Shown: piece by piece, positions 37,462 through 49,110 of the stretch
Layout of the letters: every line of letters starts with the position of its first letter
Position numbering within the stretch: the stretch's first letter is position 1
Assembly (NCBI GenBank): GCA_046330135.1
Contig: JAXLTI010000003.1
Coordinates: 682,001 to 746,000, forward strand
DNA length: 64,000 bases
Reading direction: 5' to 3'
Source: CAYYFX01 sp046330135
GTDB lineage: Bacteria; ARS69
Position numbers and translations under genes: made by a program
Notes under the pieces: generated by a model
What the model was told of the DNA's origin: nothing
What the model saw: only the letters and a program-made list of their open reading frames with translations
Database searches by the model: none

Positions 37462-38283
37462 ATGTCGCCTTCCACCCTGCGCGTCGTCTCCACCACGTGC
37501 TCGAACACGGAGATCCTCTGCGCGCTCGGCTGCGCGGACATGCTCGTGGGCGTGGACGACTACTCGGACTATCCCGAGGACGCGGTCGCGCGGCTCCCGC
37601 GGGTGGGGCCCGACCTCGACGTGGACGTGAGCCGCGTGAAGGCGCTCGCGCCGGACCTCGTGCTGGCCAGCCTCACCGTGCCGGGTCACGAGCGCGTCGT
37701 GGACGCGCTCCTCGCGGCGGGCCTGCGCGTGCTGGCGCCGGAGCCGGTCTCGCTCGCCGACGTGGCTGCCGACATCCGGGAGATCGCGCGCGCGGTGGGC
37801 GTGGAGGCGCGCGGCGAGGAGGTCGCGGCGCGCTTCACGTCCGCGCTCGTCCCCCGCCCCGCGAGAGGACTGCGCCCGTCGGTGCTCGTGGAGTGGTGGC
37901 CGAAGCCCGTGATCTCGCCCGGGCGCTTCAGCTGGGTCACCGATCTCCTGGAGCTGGCGGGCGGCCGGAACCCGCTCGGGGGCGAGCCGATCAAGAGCCG
38001 CCCGTTGGACGTCGACGAGCTGCGCCGTCTCGATCCGGATGCCATCGTGATCTCCTGGTGCGGCATCGATCCCTCGAAGTACCGGGAGGAGGTCGTGCTC
38101 GAGCGGAGGGGGTGCGAGAACCTGCGCGCGGTTCGCGGACGGCGCGTCTTCCCGATCCCGGAGGCTCATCTCGGGCGCCCGGGCCCGCGGCTCGTGGACG
38201 GCCTCGCGGATCTCGCGCGCGTCGTGGCGGCGTGCCCGCACGAGCGTCGCAGACGCCTCCCCCGTCGTGAGTCGAGACGATGA
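37462..38283 (+). CDS. Cobalamin-binding periplasmic-type protein without signal peptide (BtuF-like)
   Basis: The 273-residue protein has the class III substrate-binding fold of BtuF/FepB proteins: RVVSTTCSNTEILCALG, VGVDDYSDYPEDA, LPRVGPDLDVDVSRVKALAPDLVLAS, VLVEWWPKP, and an EAHLGRPGPRLVDGL end. Unlike transport proteins it starts directly with the fold and has no signal peptide, so as called it would be cytoplasmic. The B12-dependent mutases nearby support cobalamin as ligand; an inference, since no BtuC or BtuD gene is present. It overlaps the next gene by four bases. Confidence 0.72.
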   Translation: MSPSTLRVVSTTCSNTEILCALGCADMLVGVDDYSDYPEDAVARLPRVGPDLDVDVSRVKALAPDLVLASLTVPGHERVVDALLAAGLRVLAPEPVSLADVAADIREIARAVGVEARGEEVAARFTSALVPRPARGLRPSVLVEWWPKPVISPGRFSWVTDLLELAGGRNPLGGEPIKSRPLDVDELRRLDPDAIVISWCGIDPSKYREEVVLERRGCENLRAVRGRRVFPIPEAHLGRPGPRLVDGLADLARVVAACPHERRRRLPRRESRR

Positions 38284-39476
38284 GCGCGAGCGTCCGCTCC
38301 CTCCTCGTGGACCTCGGATGCGTCGTCCTGCTGTTCCTGCTGGTCGGGTTCCTGCCGACGCATCAAGTCGTGCATCCGAGCATGCAGACGCAAGTGAACG
38401 AGGCCGTCACGCGCGAGGTCTCGCTGGCGCACGGGCTGTCGTGGTACCCGAAGTTCTGGCCGCCGTTGTATCCGAGCGTGCTCTGGGCGATCGCGCGCAC
38501 CGCGTTTCCGCTGGCGCGGACGAACACGGTGTTCTACACGGCGCTCCTCGTGATGGTCGCCGCGTTCCTCCGGCGGCACGTGGGCCGGCGCGAGGCCTTC
38601 CTCGCGGTCCTCCTCCTCGCCGTCCTCGAGCCCGCGGCATGGAACCTCCGCCAGCTCATGGCCGAGACGCTGTTCACGCTGCAGTCCATGGCGGTCCTCG
38701 CGATCCTCGCGCGCGACCGCGAGCGTCCGTCCGCGACGAACGTCGCGCTGGCGGCGCTGCTGACCGGGGCCGGCGCGATGACGCGGTACTTCGGCTTCTT
38801 CTGGCCCGCCTTCCCGCTCGGCGTGGCCCTCGTGATCGGGCCGCAGTCCTGGAGGACCAAGCTCGCCCGATGCGCGCTCGCCGCCGCCGTGCTCGTGGCG
38901 ACGACGGCGCCCTGGCTCGTGCACGTCCACGCGGTCACGGGGCATTGGTCCGGGGCCGTTCGCGATCAGTCGGCGCAGGTTCCCATGACGGGCCGGCCGA
39001 ACGACGCCCTGACCAGCACGGTCTGGACCGGGAAGACGCTGCTCGTGGACCTGCTGTCGCCCACGCGCGTGGCGAGGCTCGGCGTGATCCAGAGCGACGC
39101 CGTGACGCGCGGCGAGTGGGCGATGCTCGTCTTCGTGGCGCCGTCCTTGATCCTCATCGGGGCGGGCCTCGCGCGAAGGCTGCGAGCCCGCCCCCGGCCG
39201 GCGTCTCTGGTCACGGTCCGGGCGCTCCCCGCGCTCTTCGCGGCCAGCTACTTGGTCGCCCTGATCGCGGTGTGGTCGATCGCGAACACCGATCCGATCA
39301 ACTCGCGATTCCTGTACCCGTCGTATCCGTTCCTGGTCATGGCGGGCTTCGTGGCGGCGCGCGCGGCGGGCCCCGCGTGGCGCGACCGGCTCCCGTATCT
39401 CCATCTGTACGGGGTCGTCCTGGCGACGAGCGTGATCCGTCAGGTGGCCCTGCTGAAGGGGCCGGCGGGACCCTAG
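38280..39476 (+). CDS. Multi-pass membrane protein, GT-C glycosyltransferase-like
   Basis: The 398-residue protein has about nine or ten hydrophobic segments. The first loop carries a conserved-looking acidic and Pro-rich segment (NEAVTREVSLAHG, WPPLYPSV) and later AMTRYFGFFWPAFPLG. These resemble the dolichyl-phosphate-mannose/ArnT superfamily of GT-C enzymes that transfer sugars from lipid carriers; assignment is by topology and short motifs only. The 3' end overlaps the convergent MarR gene, both stop codons being read from one CTAG. Confidence 0.6.
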   Translation: MSASVRSLLVDLGCVVLLFLLVGFLPTHQVVHPSMQTQVNEAVTREVSLAHGLSWYPKFWPPLYPSVLWAIARTAFPLARTNTVFYTALLVMVAAFLRRHVGRREAFLAVLLLAVLEPAAWNLRQLMAETLFTLQSMAVLAILARDRERPSATNVALAALLTGAGAMTRYFGFFWPAFPLGVALVIGPQSWRTKLARCALAAAVLVATTAPWLVHVHAVTGHWSGAVRDQSAQVPMTGRPNDALTSTVWTGKTLLVDLLSPTRVARLGVIQSDAVTRGEWAMLVFVAPSLILIGAGLARRLRARPRPASLVTVRALPALFAASYLVALIAVWSIANTDPINSRFLYPSYPFLVMAGFVAARAAGPAWRDRLPYLHLYGVVLATSVIRQVALLKGPAGP

Positions 39477-39940
39477 CCCGACACGCCGAGCTTCGAGAGC
39501 AGCGAGCGAAGCTCGGCGAACCGCCGGGGTCCGAGCCGCTCCTCCCACTCGCGCTCGATCTCGCCGACCGCCTCGCGCATGGTCTGGACGACCGATTCAC
39601 CGCGCCGGGTGAGGGTGACGCGCCGGGAGCGCCGGTCGTGCGGATCGGCCGAGCGCTTCAGGTAGCCGAGGCGTTCGAGCTCGCGAAGCAGGTAGTTGAG
39701 GGCCTGCTTGCTGACGCGCAACCGGACGGCGAGCTCCGAAGGCCTCGCGCCCTGCGGACCGGGGTATTGGAAGACGGTCAGATGGGGTGCGTCGAGGTCG
39801 TCGAATCCGCGCTCGTGCAGGCGGTCGAGCATCCGCTGCCGCACGGCTTCCCACGGCATGCGCAGCAGCGCGCCGATGAGCGGGGGCCCCGGCGCGGCGA
39901 CGGCTTCGGTAAAGGGACTTGACGTCTTCCGGATCTTCAT
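39473..39940 (-). CDS. MarR-family transcriptional regulator
   Basis: The 155-residue protein has a winged helix: LTVFQYPGPQGARPSELAVRL, VSKQALNYLLRELERLGYL and a DPHDRRSRRVTLT wing. The start ATG at 39940 has no ribosome binding site, but a -10-like TAAAGT lies so close that the transcript would begin at or within a base or two of the ATG; I infer a leaderless mRNA. The palindrome GTAAAG-N3-CTTTAC immediately upstream is the probable operator, so the protein should repress itself and the divergent cupin gene. Confidence 0.88.
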   Translation of the reverse strand: MKIRKTSSPFTEAVAAPGPPLIGALLRMPWEAVRQRMLDRLHERGFDDLDAPHLTVFQYPGPQGARPSELAVRLRVSKQALNYLLRELERLGYLKRSADPHDRRSRRVTLTRRGESVVQTMREAVGEIEREWEERLGPRRFAELRSLLSKLGVSG

Positions 39941-39955
39941 GTAAAGTGACTTTAC
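39919..39955 (+). promoter_or_regulatory. Divergent promoter with MarR operator palindrome
   Basis: For the cupin gene the + strand carries TTGACG, 17 bases, TAAAGT (39919-39947). The perfect inverted repeat GTAAAG-TGA-CTTTAC (39941-39955) overlaps this -10. Because it is palindromic it also supplies TAAAGT on the minus strand as -10 for the MarR gene. A dimer bound here would block both promoters at once. Confidence 0.65.
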
Positions 39956-39980
39956 CATCAACCGAGAGGGAGGTCCAGTC

Positions 39981-40421
39981 ATGGTGGCGAGCACGAAGGA
40001 AGACATCCGGGTGGGGCCGATGGCGATCCGATTCCTGCTCGAGGGAAAGGCGTCCGGGGGCTCCGTGGCGGTATTCGAGTTCGACGTCCCGGCCGGCGCG
40101 AAGCTGCCGGGCGCGCACAGCCACGACGGGTACGAAGAGACCATCTACGGGCTCGCGGGCGTGCTGACCTGGACGGTGAGCGGCCGGCCGACGGACGTCG
40201 GCCCGGGCGACGTGCTGTGCATTCCCCGGGGAGCGGTCCACCGCTTCGACAACCGTGGCGGCGGCGACGCGAAGATGCTCGCGATCGTCACTCCCGGCAT
40301 CCTCGGCCCGGACTACTTCCGCGAGATCGGCGCCGCCCTCGCGGCCGCGGGCGGCGGGCCGCCCGACCCCGCAGCGCTCGCGGCGGTGATGCGACGCCAC
40401 GGCCTCACCCCCGCTCCGTGA
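39981..40421 (+). CDS. Cupin-domain protein
   Basis: The ATG has GAGGGAGG upstream. The 146-residue protein is a single-domain cupin: VPAGAKLPGAHSHDGYEETIYGLAGVL is motif 1, with His, His and Glu metal ligands, and PGDVLCIPRGAVHRFDN is motif 2, with the second His. The C-terminal 35 residues are helical. The reaction is not identifiable. Its divergent MarR neighbour and shared operator suggest induction by a small molecule that the cupin may sense or modify. Confidence 0.85.
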   Translation: MVASTKEDIRVGPMAIRFLLEGKASGGSVAVFEFDVPAGAKLPGAHSHDGYEETIYGLAGVLTWTVSGRPTDVGPGDVLCIPRGAVHRFDNRGGGDAKMLAIVTPGILGPDYFREIGAALAAAGGGPPDPAALAAVMRRHGLTPAP

Positions 40422-40510
40422 CCCGCCCGGCGCGTGCCGGATGGCGGCGCCTCGGGTAGAATGCGGAGGCGTCCGTATCCGGGCGAGGCGCGCCCGAGCC
40501 TCGAGGTTCC

Positions 40511-43500
40511 GTGTCCACAACCGCTGCTCCGTACCGCCCCAAGCACCCGATCCGCCTCGTCACCGCGGCGTCGCTCTTCGACGGGCACGACGCGGCGATC
40601 AACATCATGCGGCGGATCCTCCAGGCGTCGGGCGCCGAGGTCATCCACCTCGGGCACAACCGATCCGCCCAGGAGATCGTGGAGTGCGCGATCCAGGAAG
40701 ACGCGCAGGGCATCGCGATCACCTCGTACCAGGGCGGGCACGTCGAGTTCTTCAAGTACCTCGTGGATCTCCTCCACGAGCGCGGCGCGAACATCCGCGT
40801 CTTCGGCGGCGGCGGCGGCACCATCCTCCCCGCCGAGGTCGCGGAGCTGCACGCGTACGGCGTGGCGCGGATCTACTCGCCGGATGACGGCCGGTCGATG
40901 GGCCTCCAGGGGATGATCAACGACCTCCTCTCGCAGTGCGATTTCGAGACGATCTCCCCGCCCCTGGACGGCGCGGTCGAGCGCCTCGACCGCCGCGAGC
41001 CCGCGACGATCGCCCGTCTCATCACGCTCTGTGAGAACCACGCGGAGACCTCCGAGCCGCTGCACGCGGAGCTGGCGAAGCGGACGCCCGCGAAGAAGGT
41101 GCCCGTGCTGGGAATCACCGGCACCGGCGGCTCGGGGAAGTCCTCGCTCGTGGACGAGATCGTGCGGCGCTTCCTCGCCGAGTTCGCGGACCTCACCGTG
41201 GCGGTGATCTCCGTGGATCCCTCGAAGCGGCGCACCGGCGGCGCGCTCCTCGGGGACCGCATCCGCATGAACTCGATCCACGACCCGCGCGTGTACATGC
41301 GCTCGCTCGCCACCCGCGCGGCGAACGTGGCGCTGAGCCGCCACGTGCGCGACGCCATCGACGTGGTGCGGGCGGCGGGCTTCGACCTCGTGATCGTGGA
41401 GACGTCGGGCATCGGCCAGTCGGACACGGAGATCGTGGAGCACGCCGACGTCTCGCTCTACGTGATGACCGCGGAGTACGGCGCCGCCACGCAGCTCGAG
41501 AAGATCGACATGCTGGATTACGCGGACGTGGTGGCCATCAACAAGTTCGACAAGCGCGGCTCGCTGGACGCCCTTCGCGACGTGAAGAAGCAGGTCCGCC
41601 GCAGCCGTAAGCTCTTCGACGCGCCGGACGACGCGCTGCCGGTCTTCGGCACCATCGCCTCGCAGTTCAACGACCTCGCCACGAACCGGCTCTACCGCCA
41701 CGTCATGGACCTCATCGCCGGGAAGACCGGGGCGCCGTTCCGTTCCTCGTGGGAGCCGCCGAAGACGCCCACGCATCCTTCGGTCATCCCGCCCGCGCGC
41801 GTGCGCTACCTCGCGGAGATCGCGGAGACGGCCGAGCGCTACGACCGCTGGGCCGCGGAGCAAGTGGGCATCGCGCGACGTCTCGGTCAGGTGAAGGGGG
41901 CCTTGGCCGCGCTCTCGGACCAAGCGGCCGCGCCCACGGTCCAGGTGGAGACGCGGAACGACGTGGTGCACGCGGTGCACCGCGAGGGAGCCCCCGCCGA
42001 GCTGCCGGCGCTCGAGGCGCTGGCGAAGCGCCTGGAGGCGAGCCTCGATCCCGAGTGCCGGCGCATGCTGGACGAGTGGCCCGAGACGAAGCGTCGCTAC
42101 GCGGCGGAGAAGTACCGCTTCGAGGTGCGGAATCGCGTGGTGGAGCAGGACCTCAAGACGCGCACCCTCTCGGGGCTGGACGTTCCGAAGGTCGCGCTCC
42201 CCCGCTCCGAGGATCCCGGCGAGATCCTGCGCTTCCTCCTCGCCGAGAACGCGCCCGGCTTCTTCCCTTACGCGGGCGGGGTCTTCCCGCTCAAGCGCAC
42301 CGAGGAAGACCCCACGCGGATGTTCGCGGGCGAGGGGGGGCCGGAGCGCACGAACAAGCGCTTCCACTACGTGTCGCGCGACATGGAGGCGAAGCGCCTC
42401 TCCACCGCGTTCGACTCGGTGACGCTCTACGGCGAGGACCCCGCGCGCCGCCCGGACATCTACGGGAAGATCGGCAACTCCGGGGTCTCCGTGGCCACGG
42501 TGGACGACGCGAAGCGCCTCTACTCGGGGTTCGATCTCGCGGACCCCCGCACCTCCGTCTCCATGACGATCAACGGTCCGGCGCCCATGCTGCTCGGCTT
42601 CTTCCTGAACGCGGCCGTCGACCAGAGCTGCGAGAAATGGATCCGGGCGCAGGGCAAGGCGGCCGAGGCGGAGGCGAAGATCGCGGAGATCTACCGCGCG
42701 AAGGGGATCGAGCGCCCCCGCTATCGCGGCGAGCTGCCGGCCGGCCACGACGGCCTCGGCCTTCTCCTCCTCGGCGTCTCCGGCGAGGACGTGCTCCCGC
42801 GCGAGGTGTACGACCGGCTGCGCAAAGAGACCCTCGCGAAGGTGCGCGGCACGGTCCAGGCCGACATCCTGAAGGAAGACCAGGCGCAGAACACCTGCAT
42901 CTTCTCGACGGAGTTCGCCCTGCGCCTCATGGGCGACGTGCAGGCGTGGTTCATCGCGAACGACGTCCGGAACTTCTACTCCGTGTCGATCTCCGGGTAC
43001 CACATCGCGGAGGCCGGCGCGAACCCGATCACGCAGCTCGCTTTCACGCTGGCGAACGGGTTCACCTACGTGGAGTACTACCTGTCGCGCGGCATGAAGA
43101 TCGACGACTTCGCGCCGAACCTGTCGTTCTTCTTCTCGAACGGCGTGGACGCGGAGTACTCGGTGATCGGTCGCGTGGCGCGGCGCATCTGGGCGAAGGC
43201 GATCAAGCACAAGTACGGCGGCAACGACCGCTCGCAGAAGCTCAAGTACCACATCCAGACGTCGGGGCGGAGCCTCCACGCGCAGGAGATCGCGTTCAAC
43301 GACATCCGCACCACGCTCCAGGCGCTCTACGCGATCTTCGACAACTGCAACTCGCTGCACACGAACGCCTACGACGAGGCGATCACCACGCCCACCGAAG
43401 AGAGCGTGCGCCGCGCGGTGGCCATCCAGCTCATCATCAACAAGGAGCTGGGGCTCGCGCGGAACGAGAATCCGCTGCAGGGCTCGTACGCGATCGAGGA

Positions 43501-43945
43501 GCTGACGGACCTCGTGGAGAAGGCCGTGCTGGACGAGTTCCGGAGCCTCTCGGAGCGCGGCGGCGTGCTCGGCGCGATGGAGCGCATGTACCAGCGCTCC
43601 AAGATCCAGGAGGAGTCCCTGCTCTACGAGTCGCGCAAGCACTCGGGGGAGCTGCCCATCGTGGGCGTGAACACGTTCCTGGACTCGAAGGGCTCGCCCA
43701 CCATCCTCCCCCGCGAGGTGATCCGCTCCACGCCCGAGGAGAAGGAAGCGGCCATCGTCGCGATCGAGGCGTTCCGCGCGCGCAACGCGGGCCCCGCCGA
43801 GGAGGCGCTGCGCAAGCTCCAGCGCGCGGCGGTGGAGGAAGGCAACACCTTCGACGCGCTCATGGACGCCTCGCGCGTCTGCACGCTCGGCCAGCTCTCC
43901 CGCGCGCTGTACGAGGTCGGCGGGCAGTACCGCCGCAACATGTGA
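40511..43945 (+). CDS. icmF: Fused isobutyryl-CoA mutase (IcmF type)
   Basis: The GTG at 40511 gives 1144 residues. In order it has a B12-binding domain (residues 15-150, with the Co-ligand His26 in FDGHDAAIN), a MeaI-type G-protein chaperone domain (Walker A GITGTGGSGKSS near 193, SVDPSKRRTGGALLGDR, NKFDKRG), and the acyl-CoA mutase TIM barrel (DLADPRTSVSMTINGPAPM, SGYHIAEAGANPITQLAFTLANG, QTSGRSLHAQE). This order is diagnostic of IcmF, which interconverts isobutyryl- and n-butyryl-CoA (or related substrates) with adenosylcobalamin and repairs itself by GTP hydrolysis. A -10-like TAGAAT lies at 40457-40462. Confidence 0.95.
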   Translation: MSTTAAPYRPKHPIRLVTAASLFDGHDAAINIMRRILQASGAEVIHLGHNRSAQEIVECAIQEDAQGIAITSYQGGHVEFFKYLVDLLHERGANIRVFGGGGGTILPAEVAELHAYGVARIYSPDDGRSMGLQGMINDLLSQCDFETISPPLDGAVERLDRREPATIARLITLCENHAETSEPLHAELAKRTPAKKVPVLGITGTGGSGKSSLVDEIVRRFLAEFADLTVAVISVDPSKRRTGGALLGDRIRMNSIHDPRVYMRSLATRAANVALSRHVRDAIDVVRAAGFDLVIVETSGIGQSDTEIVEHADVSLYVMTAEYGAATQLEKIDMLDYADVVAINKFDKRGSLDALRDVKKQVRRSRKLFDAPDDALPVFGTIASQFNDLATNRLYRHVMDLIAGKTGAPFRSSWEPPKTPTHPSVIPPARVRYLAEIAETAERYDRWAAEQVGIARRLGQVKGALAALSDQAAAPTVQVETRNDVVHAVHREGAPAELPALEALAKRLEASLDPECRRMLDEWPETKRRYAAEKYRFEVRNRVVEQDLKTRTLSGLDVPKVALPRSEDPGEILRFLLAENAPGFFPYAGGVFPLKRTEEDPTRMFAGEGGPERTNKRFHYVSRDMEAKRLSTAFDSVTLYGEDPARRPDIYGKIGNSGVSVATVDDAKRLYSGFDLADPRTSVSMTINGPAPMLLGFFLNAAVDQSCEKWIRAQGKAAEAEAKIAEIYRAKGIERPRYRGELPAGHDGLGLLLLGVSGEDVLPREVYDRLRKETLAKVRGTVQADILKEDQAQNTCIFSTEFALRLMGDVQAWFIANDVRNFYSVSISGYHIAEAGANPITQLAFTLANGFTYVEYYLSRGMKIDDFAPNLSFFFSNGVDAEYSVIGRVARRIWAKAIKHKYGGNDRSQKLKYHIQTSGRSLHAQEIAFNDIRTTLQALYAIFDNCNSLHTNAYDEAITTPTEESVRRAVAIQLIINKELGLARNENPLQGSYAIEELTDLVEKAVLDEFRSLSERGGVLGAMERMYQRSKIQEESLLYESRKHSGELPIVGVNTFLDSKGSPTILPREVIRSTPEEKEAAIVAIEAFRARNAGPAEEALRKLQRAAVEEGNTFDALMDASRVCTLGQLSRALYEVGGQYRRNM

Positions 43946-43955
43946 GGCTCGCGGC

Positions 43956-45169
43956 GTGAAGTCGCGCGCGGAGTGGGAAGCGAGGGTCGCGAAGGAGCTC
44001 GAAGGCAGGTCGGCGGACTCCCTCGCGGCGACGCTGCCCGAGGGCTTCGTCGTTCCCGCGCTCGCTCCGGACGATGCCGTTCCCTCGGACACGGACGCTC
44101 CCCTGCCCGGCGTGTGGCCGTATCGCCGCGGTGCGGCGGCGGGCGCCGTGCGGCCGCGCAACATGCCGCGCGTGGAGGCCTCGGGCCCGAGCTGGACCGC
44201 GGAGTGCCTCGACGATCTCGACGGCGGCGCGGACGGGGTCTGGATCGCGGGGAATGGAGCCGGTCCCGCGCCGGAAGCCGCGGCGGAGGCGCTGCGCAAC
44301 GCTCCAGCGGACTTCGTCGTCGGCATCGACCTCGGCGGAGACCTCGCGCGCTCGGAGGCCCTCGCGGAGGCGCTTCACCGCAGCGCCCCGGCCGCCCGGC
44401 CGATCGTCTTCGTGGAGCCGTTCGCCGCGGGCGTCCCGGCCGAGCATTCCTTCGCGATCCCCACGCACGCGTGGCGGAGCGCCGGCGCGCACGGCGTCCT
44501 GGAGATCGCTTACGCGGCGGCCACGGGGGTCCACTCGCTCCGCCTTCTCCTCGACGCGGAGGTCGACGTGGCCGAGGCGGCGAGCCGGATCGGGTTCTCG
44601 ATCTCGCTCGGCCGCGACGTGCTCGTGGAGATCGCGAAGCTCCGGGCGCTGCGCGTGGTATGGGCGAAGGTCGTCGCCGCGGCGGGCGTGGACGCGCCGC
44701 CCGCGTGGATTCACGCGGCCTCCGCGCGGGACGCGCTCGCGCGTCGCGGCCCGCTGAACAACGTGCTGCGCGGCACCACGCACGCGTTCGCAGCGATCTG
44801 CGGCGGAGCGGACGCCGTGACCGTGCTCCCCTTCGACGCCTTGCGCGGGCGGCCGAGCCGGGAAGCGCGCCGCGCCGCGCGCAACACCGTGACGATCCTC
44901 GCCGAAGAGTGCGCGGTGGCCGCGGTCCAGGACCCCGCCGGCGGCGCGCCCGCGGTGGAGGCGCTCACGGATCGGCTGGCGCGCGCCGCTTGGGAGCGCC
45001 TGCGCTCGATCGAAGCGAAGGGCGGCATGGCCGCCTGCCTTCTCTCGGGCGAGATCCGCCGCGAGCTGGACGCCGCGAGGGCTGCGCGCGGCGCGGAGCC
45101 CGTGATCGGCGAGACCGAGTTCCCCGACCCGGACGACGCGGACGCGCCGGCCGCGACAGGAGCGCGTCC

Positions 45170-45173
<4 letters not shown>
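43956..45173 (+). CDS. mutA: Methylmalonyl-CoA mutase small (beta) subunit
   Basis: The GTG at 43956 follows icmF by 10 bases. The 405-residue protein resembles the non-catalytic small subunit: an N-terminal arm, GVWPYRRG, a degenerate mutase barrel (GISFSISLGRDVLVEIAKLRALRVVW-like, LNNVLRGTTHAFAAICGGADAVTVLPFD), and no complete B12 domain. It is shorter than the roughly 620 residues usual for MutA, lacking a C-terminal cobalamin-like domain. It would pair with MutB. Its stop overlaps the MutB start (GTGA). Confidence 0.85.
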
Positions 45174-47329
<2,156 letters not shown>

Positions 47330-47339
47330 GCTCCTGGGG

Positions 47340-47368
47340 TTGAGGCGGGGCCTGCCCAGGCGTAGGGT
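47340..47368 (+). promoter_or_regulatory. Promoter TTGAGG-N17-TAGGGT
   Basis: The pair lies in the 73-base gap after mutB and just upstream of the small secreted protein gene, giving a leader of about 28 bases with AGGAGG before the ATG. It closely resembles the promoter at 49319-49347. Confidence 0.5.
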
Positions 47369-47402
47369 GGTTGCATCCGGCACAACCTAGGAGGTCCTTC
47401 CC

Positions 47403-48005
47403 ATGCGGACCGCTGCGTGGTCGTTTCCCGTCCTCGCCCTTGCCGGCTCGTTCCTCGTGCCGCCCAGCGTCAACGCAGGCTTTCCGTGTGGCGGCAGCTG
47501 CTACCTCTGGGAACTCAGCTTCAGCGCGGCGAGCTACGGCGTCCACACCTCCCCGCCGAGGCCCGGCACGGTTCCAGTTTATCTCTGGTTCGCCTGTGCC
47601 GCGGCTGACGGCATGAGCGTCGCGGAATTCGCGGTGCACACGGAGGGCGCGCTGAGCGTGCTCGATTTCACACCCATGAACGGATTCCTCAACGCCGGCA
47701 CGGCCACGGAGCTTCTGCTCAGCGTCGGCGGTTGCCCCCACGGTCAAATCCTGGCGGGCGTGTTCACGATGCTCGACCCGACCGGCGCCGGCGGGAGCGC
47801 CTGCTTTGCAGGCTCCGCCGCGCACGACCTGAACGTCACGGTCGAGTGCACTCCCATCGAGCCCATGGCGTACGAGAACGGGTACACGGGAGTCTCCACC
47901 GATGGGTCGGCGCCTTGCTCCGTCACCGCGGGCGGCTACGGCGGCTGCGGCCCCCTGTCCGTCGAGGTTTCGACCTGGGGGTCCGTGAAGACGTCGTATC
48001 GCTGA
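47403..48005 (+). CDS. Small secreted Cys-rich protein with C-terminal WG-K-YR motif
   Basis: The ATG has CTAGGAGG upstream. The 200-residue product has a signal peptide (ending PPSVNAGFP) and about nine cysteines in the mature part (FPCGGSCY, WFACAAADG, GGCPHG, SACFAG, VECTP, APCSVT, GGCGP), likely forming disulfides outside the cytoplasm. It has no family match that I recognise. It ends in CGP...VSTWGSVKTSYR, the same terminal motif as the proteins ending at 15245 and 50242. It is inserted between mutB and meaB, has its own promoter and probably is unrelated to B12 metabolism. Confidence 0.72.
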   Translation: MRTAAWSFPVLALAGSFLVPPSVNAGFPCGGSCYLWELSFSAASYGVHTSPPRPGTVPVYLWFACAAADGMSVAEFAVHTEGALSVLDFTPMNGFLNAGTATELLLSVGGCPHGQILAGVFTMLDPTGAGGSACFAGSAAHDLNVTVECTPIEPMAYENGYTGVSTDGSAPCSVTAGGYGGCGPLSVEVSTWGSVKTSYR

Positions 48006-48117
48006 GGACCATCCACCGGCCGTCCGGCCAGGGCGACCGCTGGCGCGCGCGCGACCGTTCGCATAACCTCCGCGCCATGCATGGCGCCGCCCCCTCCCGC
48101 CGCCGACCGCCTCGCCC

Positions 48118-49110
48118 ATGACCGTCGAGGTCGACGCGCTCTCGCGCGACCTGCAGAAGGGCGACCGCCGCGCGCTCGCGCAGGCGATCACGCTCGTGGA
48201 GAGCCGGCATCCCGCGCACGAGGACGCGGCCTCGCGCCTCCTCGCGCAGCTCCTGCCCCGCACCGGCGCCGCGTACCGGATCGGCGTGACGGGACCGCCG
48301 GGCGTGGGCAAGAGCACGTTCATCGACGCCTTCGGCTCGCTCCTCGTGGCGAAGGGAAAGCGCGTCAGCGTGCTCGCCGTCGACCCGTCGAGCGCGATCT
48401 CCGGCGGAAGCCTGCTCGGCGACAAGACTCGCATGCCGAGCCTCGCGGCGAGCGAGCGCGCGTTCATCCGGCCCTCGCCGAACGCGGCGTCGCCGGGCGG
48501 CGTGGCGCGGCGCACGCGCGAGACCATGCTCGTGTGCGAGGCCGCCGGCTACGACCCCGTCCTCGTGGAGACGGTCGGCGTGGGCCAGGCCGAGATCGAC
48601 GTGCGCGAGATGGTCGACGTCTTCCTGCTCCTCGCGCAGCCGGGAGGCGGCGACGAGCTGCAGGGCATGAAGCGCGGCATCTTCGAGATGGCGGACGTGG
48701 TCGTCGTCACGAAGGCGGACGGCGAGCAGCTCGCGCGCGCGCGGGAGACGGCCGCCCAGTACTCCGCGGCGATGCGCATCGTGGCCACGGAAGGATCGCC
48801 GCCCGCCGTCGTGATGGTCAGCGCGAAGACCGGCGAGGGCCTCGAGGCGCTCTGGACGCTCCTGGCGGAGCGTCGCGCCGAGCTCGCGAAGAGCGGCGCG
48901 CTGGAGTCGCGGCGCGTCCAGCAACGCGTCGCGTGGATGTGGCGACTCGTGGACGAGGCGCTGCTGTCCGCGTTCCGGGAGCATCCGGCCGTCCGTGAAT
49001 CGCTCGCGGTCGCCGAGGAGGACGTTCGCGCCGGGCGGATCACTCCGGACGGCGCGGCCGCGCGGCTCCTGGTCGCGTACCGAGCGAGGGGGCGACCCGA
49101 GCGCGCCTGA
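48118..49110 (+). CDS. meaB: Methylmalonyl-CoA mutase-associated GTPase MeaB
   Basis: The 330-residue G3E-type GTPase has a helical N-terminus. Its G domain carries Walker A TGPPGVGKST, switch segments VLAVDPSSAISGGSLLGDKTRM, ETVGVGQAE and VTKADG, and a C-terminal dimerisation arm. It gates cobalamin loading and protects the mutase from inactivation. It serves MutAB, while IcmF carries its own homologous domain. Encoded 112 bases after the small secreted protein; a TAAC-type -10 lies near 48062. Confidence 0.95.
   Translation: MTVEVDALSRDLQKGDRRALAQAITLVESRHPAHEDAASRLLAQLLPRTGAAYRIGVTGPPGVGKSTFIDAFGSLLVAKGKRVSVLAVDPSSAISGGSLLGDKTRMPSLAASERAFIRPSPNAASPGGVARRTRETMLVCEAAGYDPVLVETVGVGQAEIDVREMVDVFLLLAQPGGGDELQGMKRGIFEMADVVVVTKADGEQLARARETAAQYSAAMRIVATEGSPPAVVMVSAKTGEGLEALWTLLAERRAELAKSGALESRRVQQRVAWMWRLVDEALLSAFREHPAVRESLAVAEEDVRAGRITPDGAAARLLVAYRARGRPERA

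Noticed and set aside
41749..43959. A 736-codon second frame within icmF
   Set aside because: Arg/Gly-rich shadow of the mutase frame with no recognisable motif.
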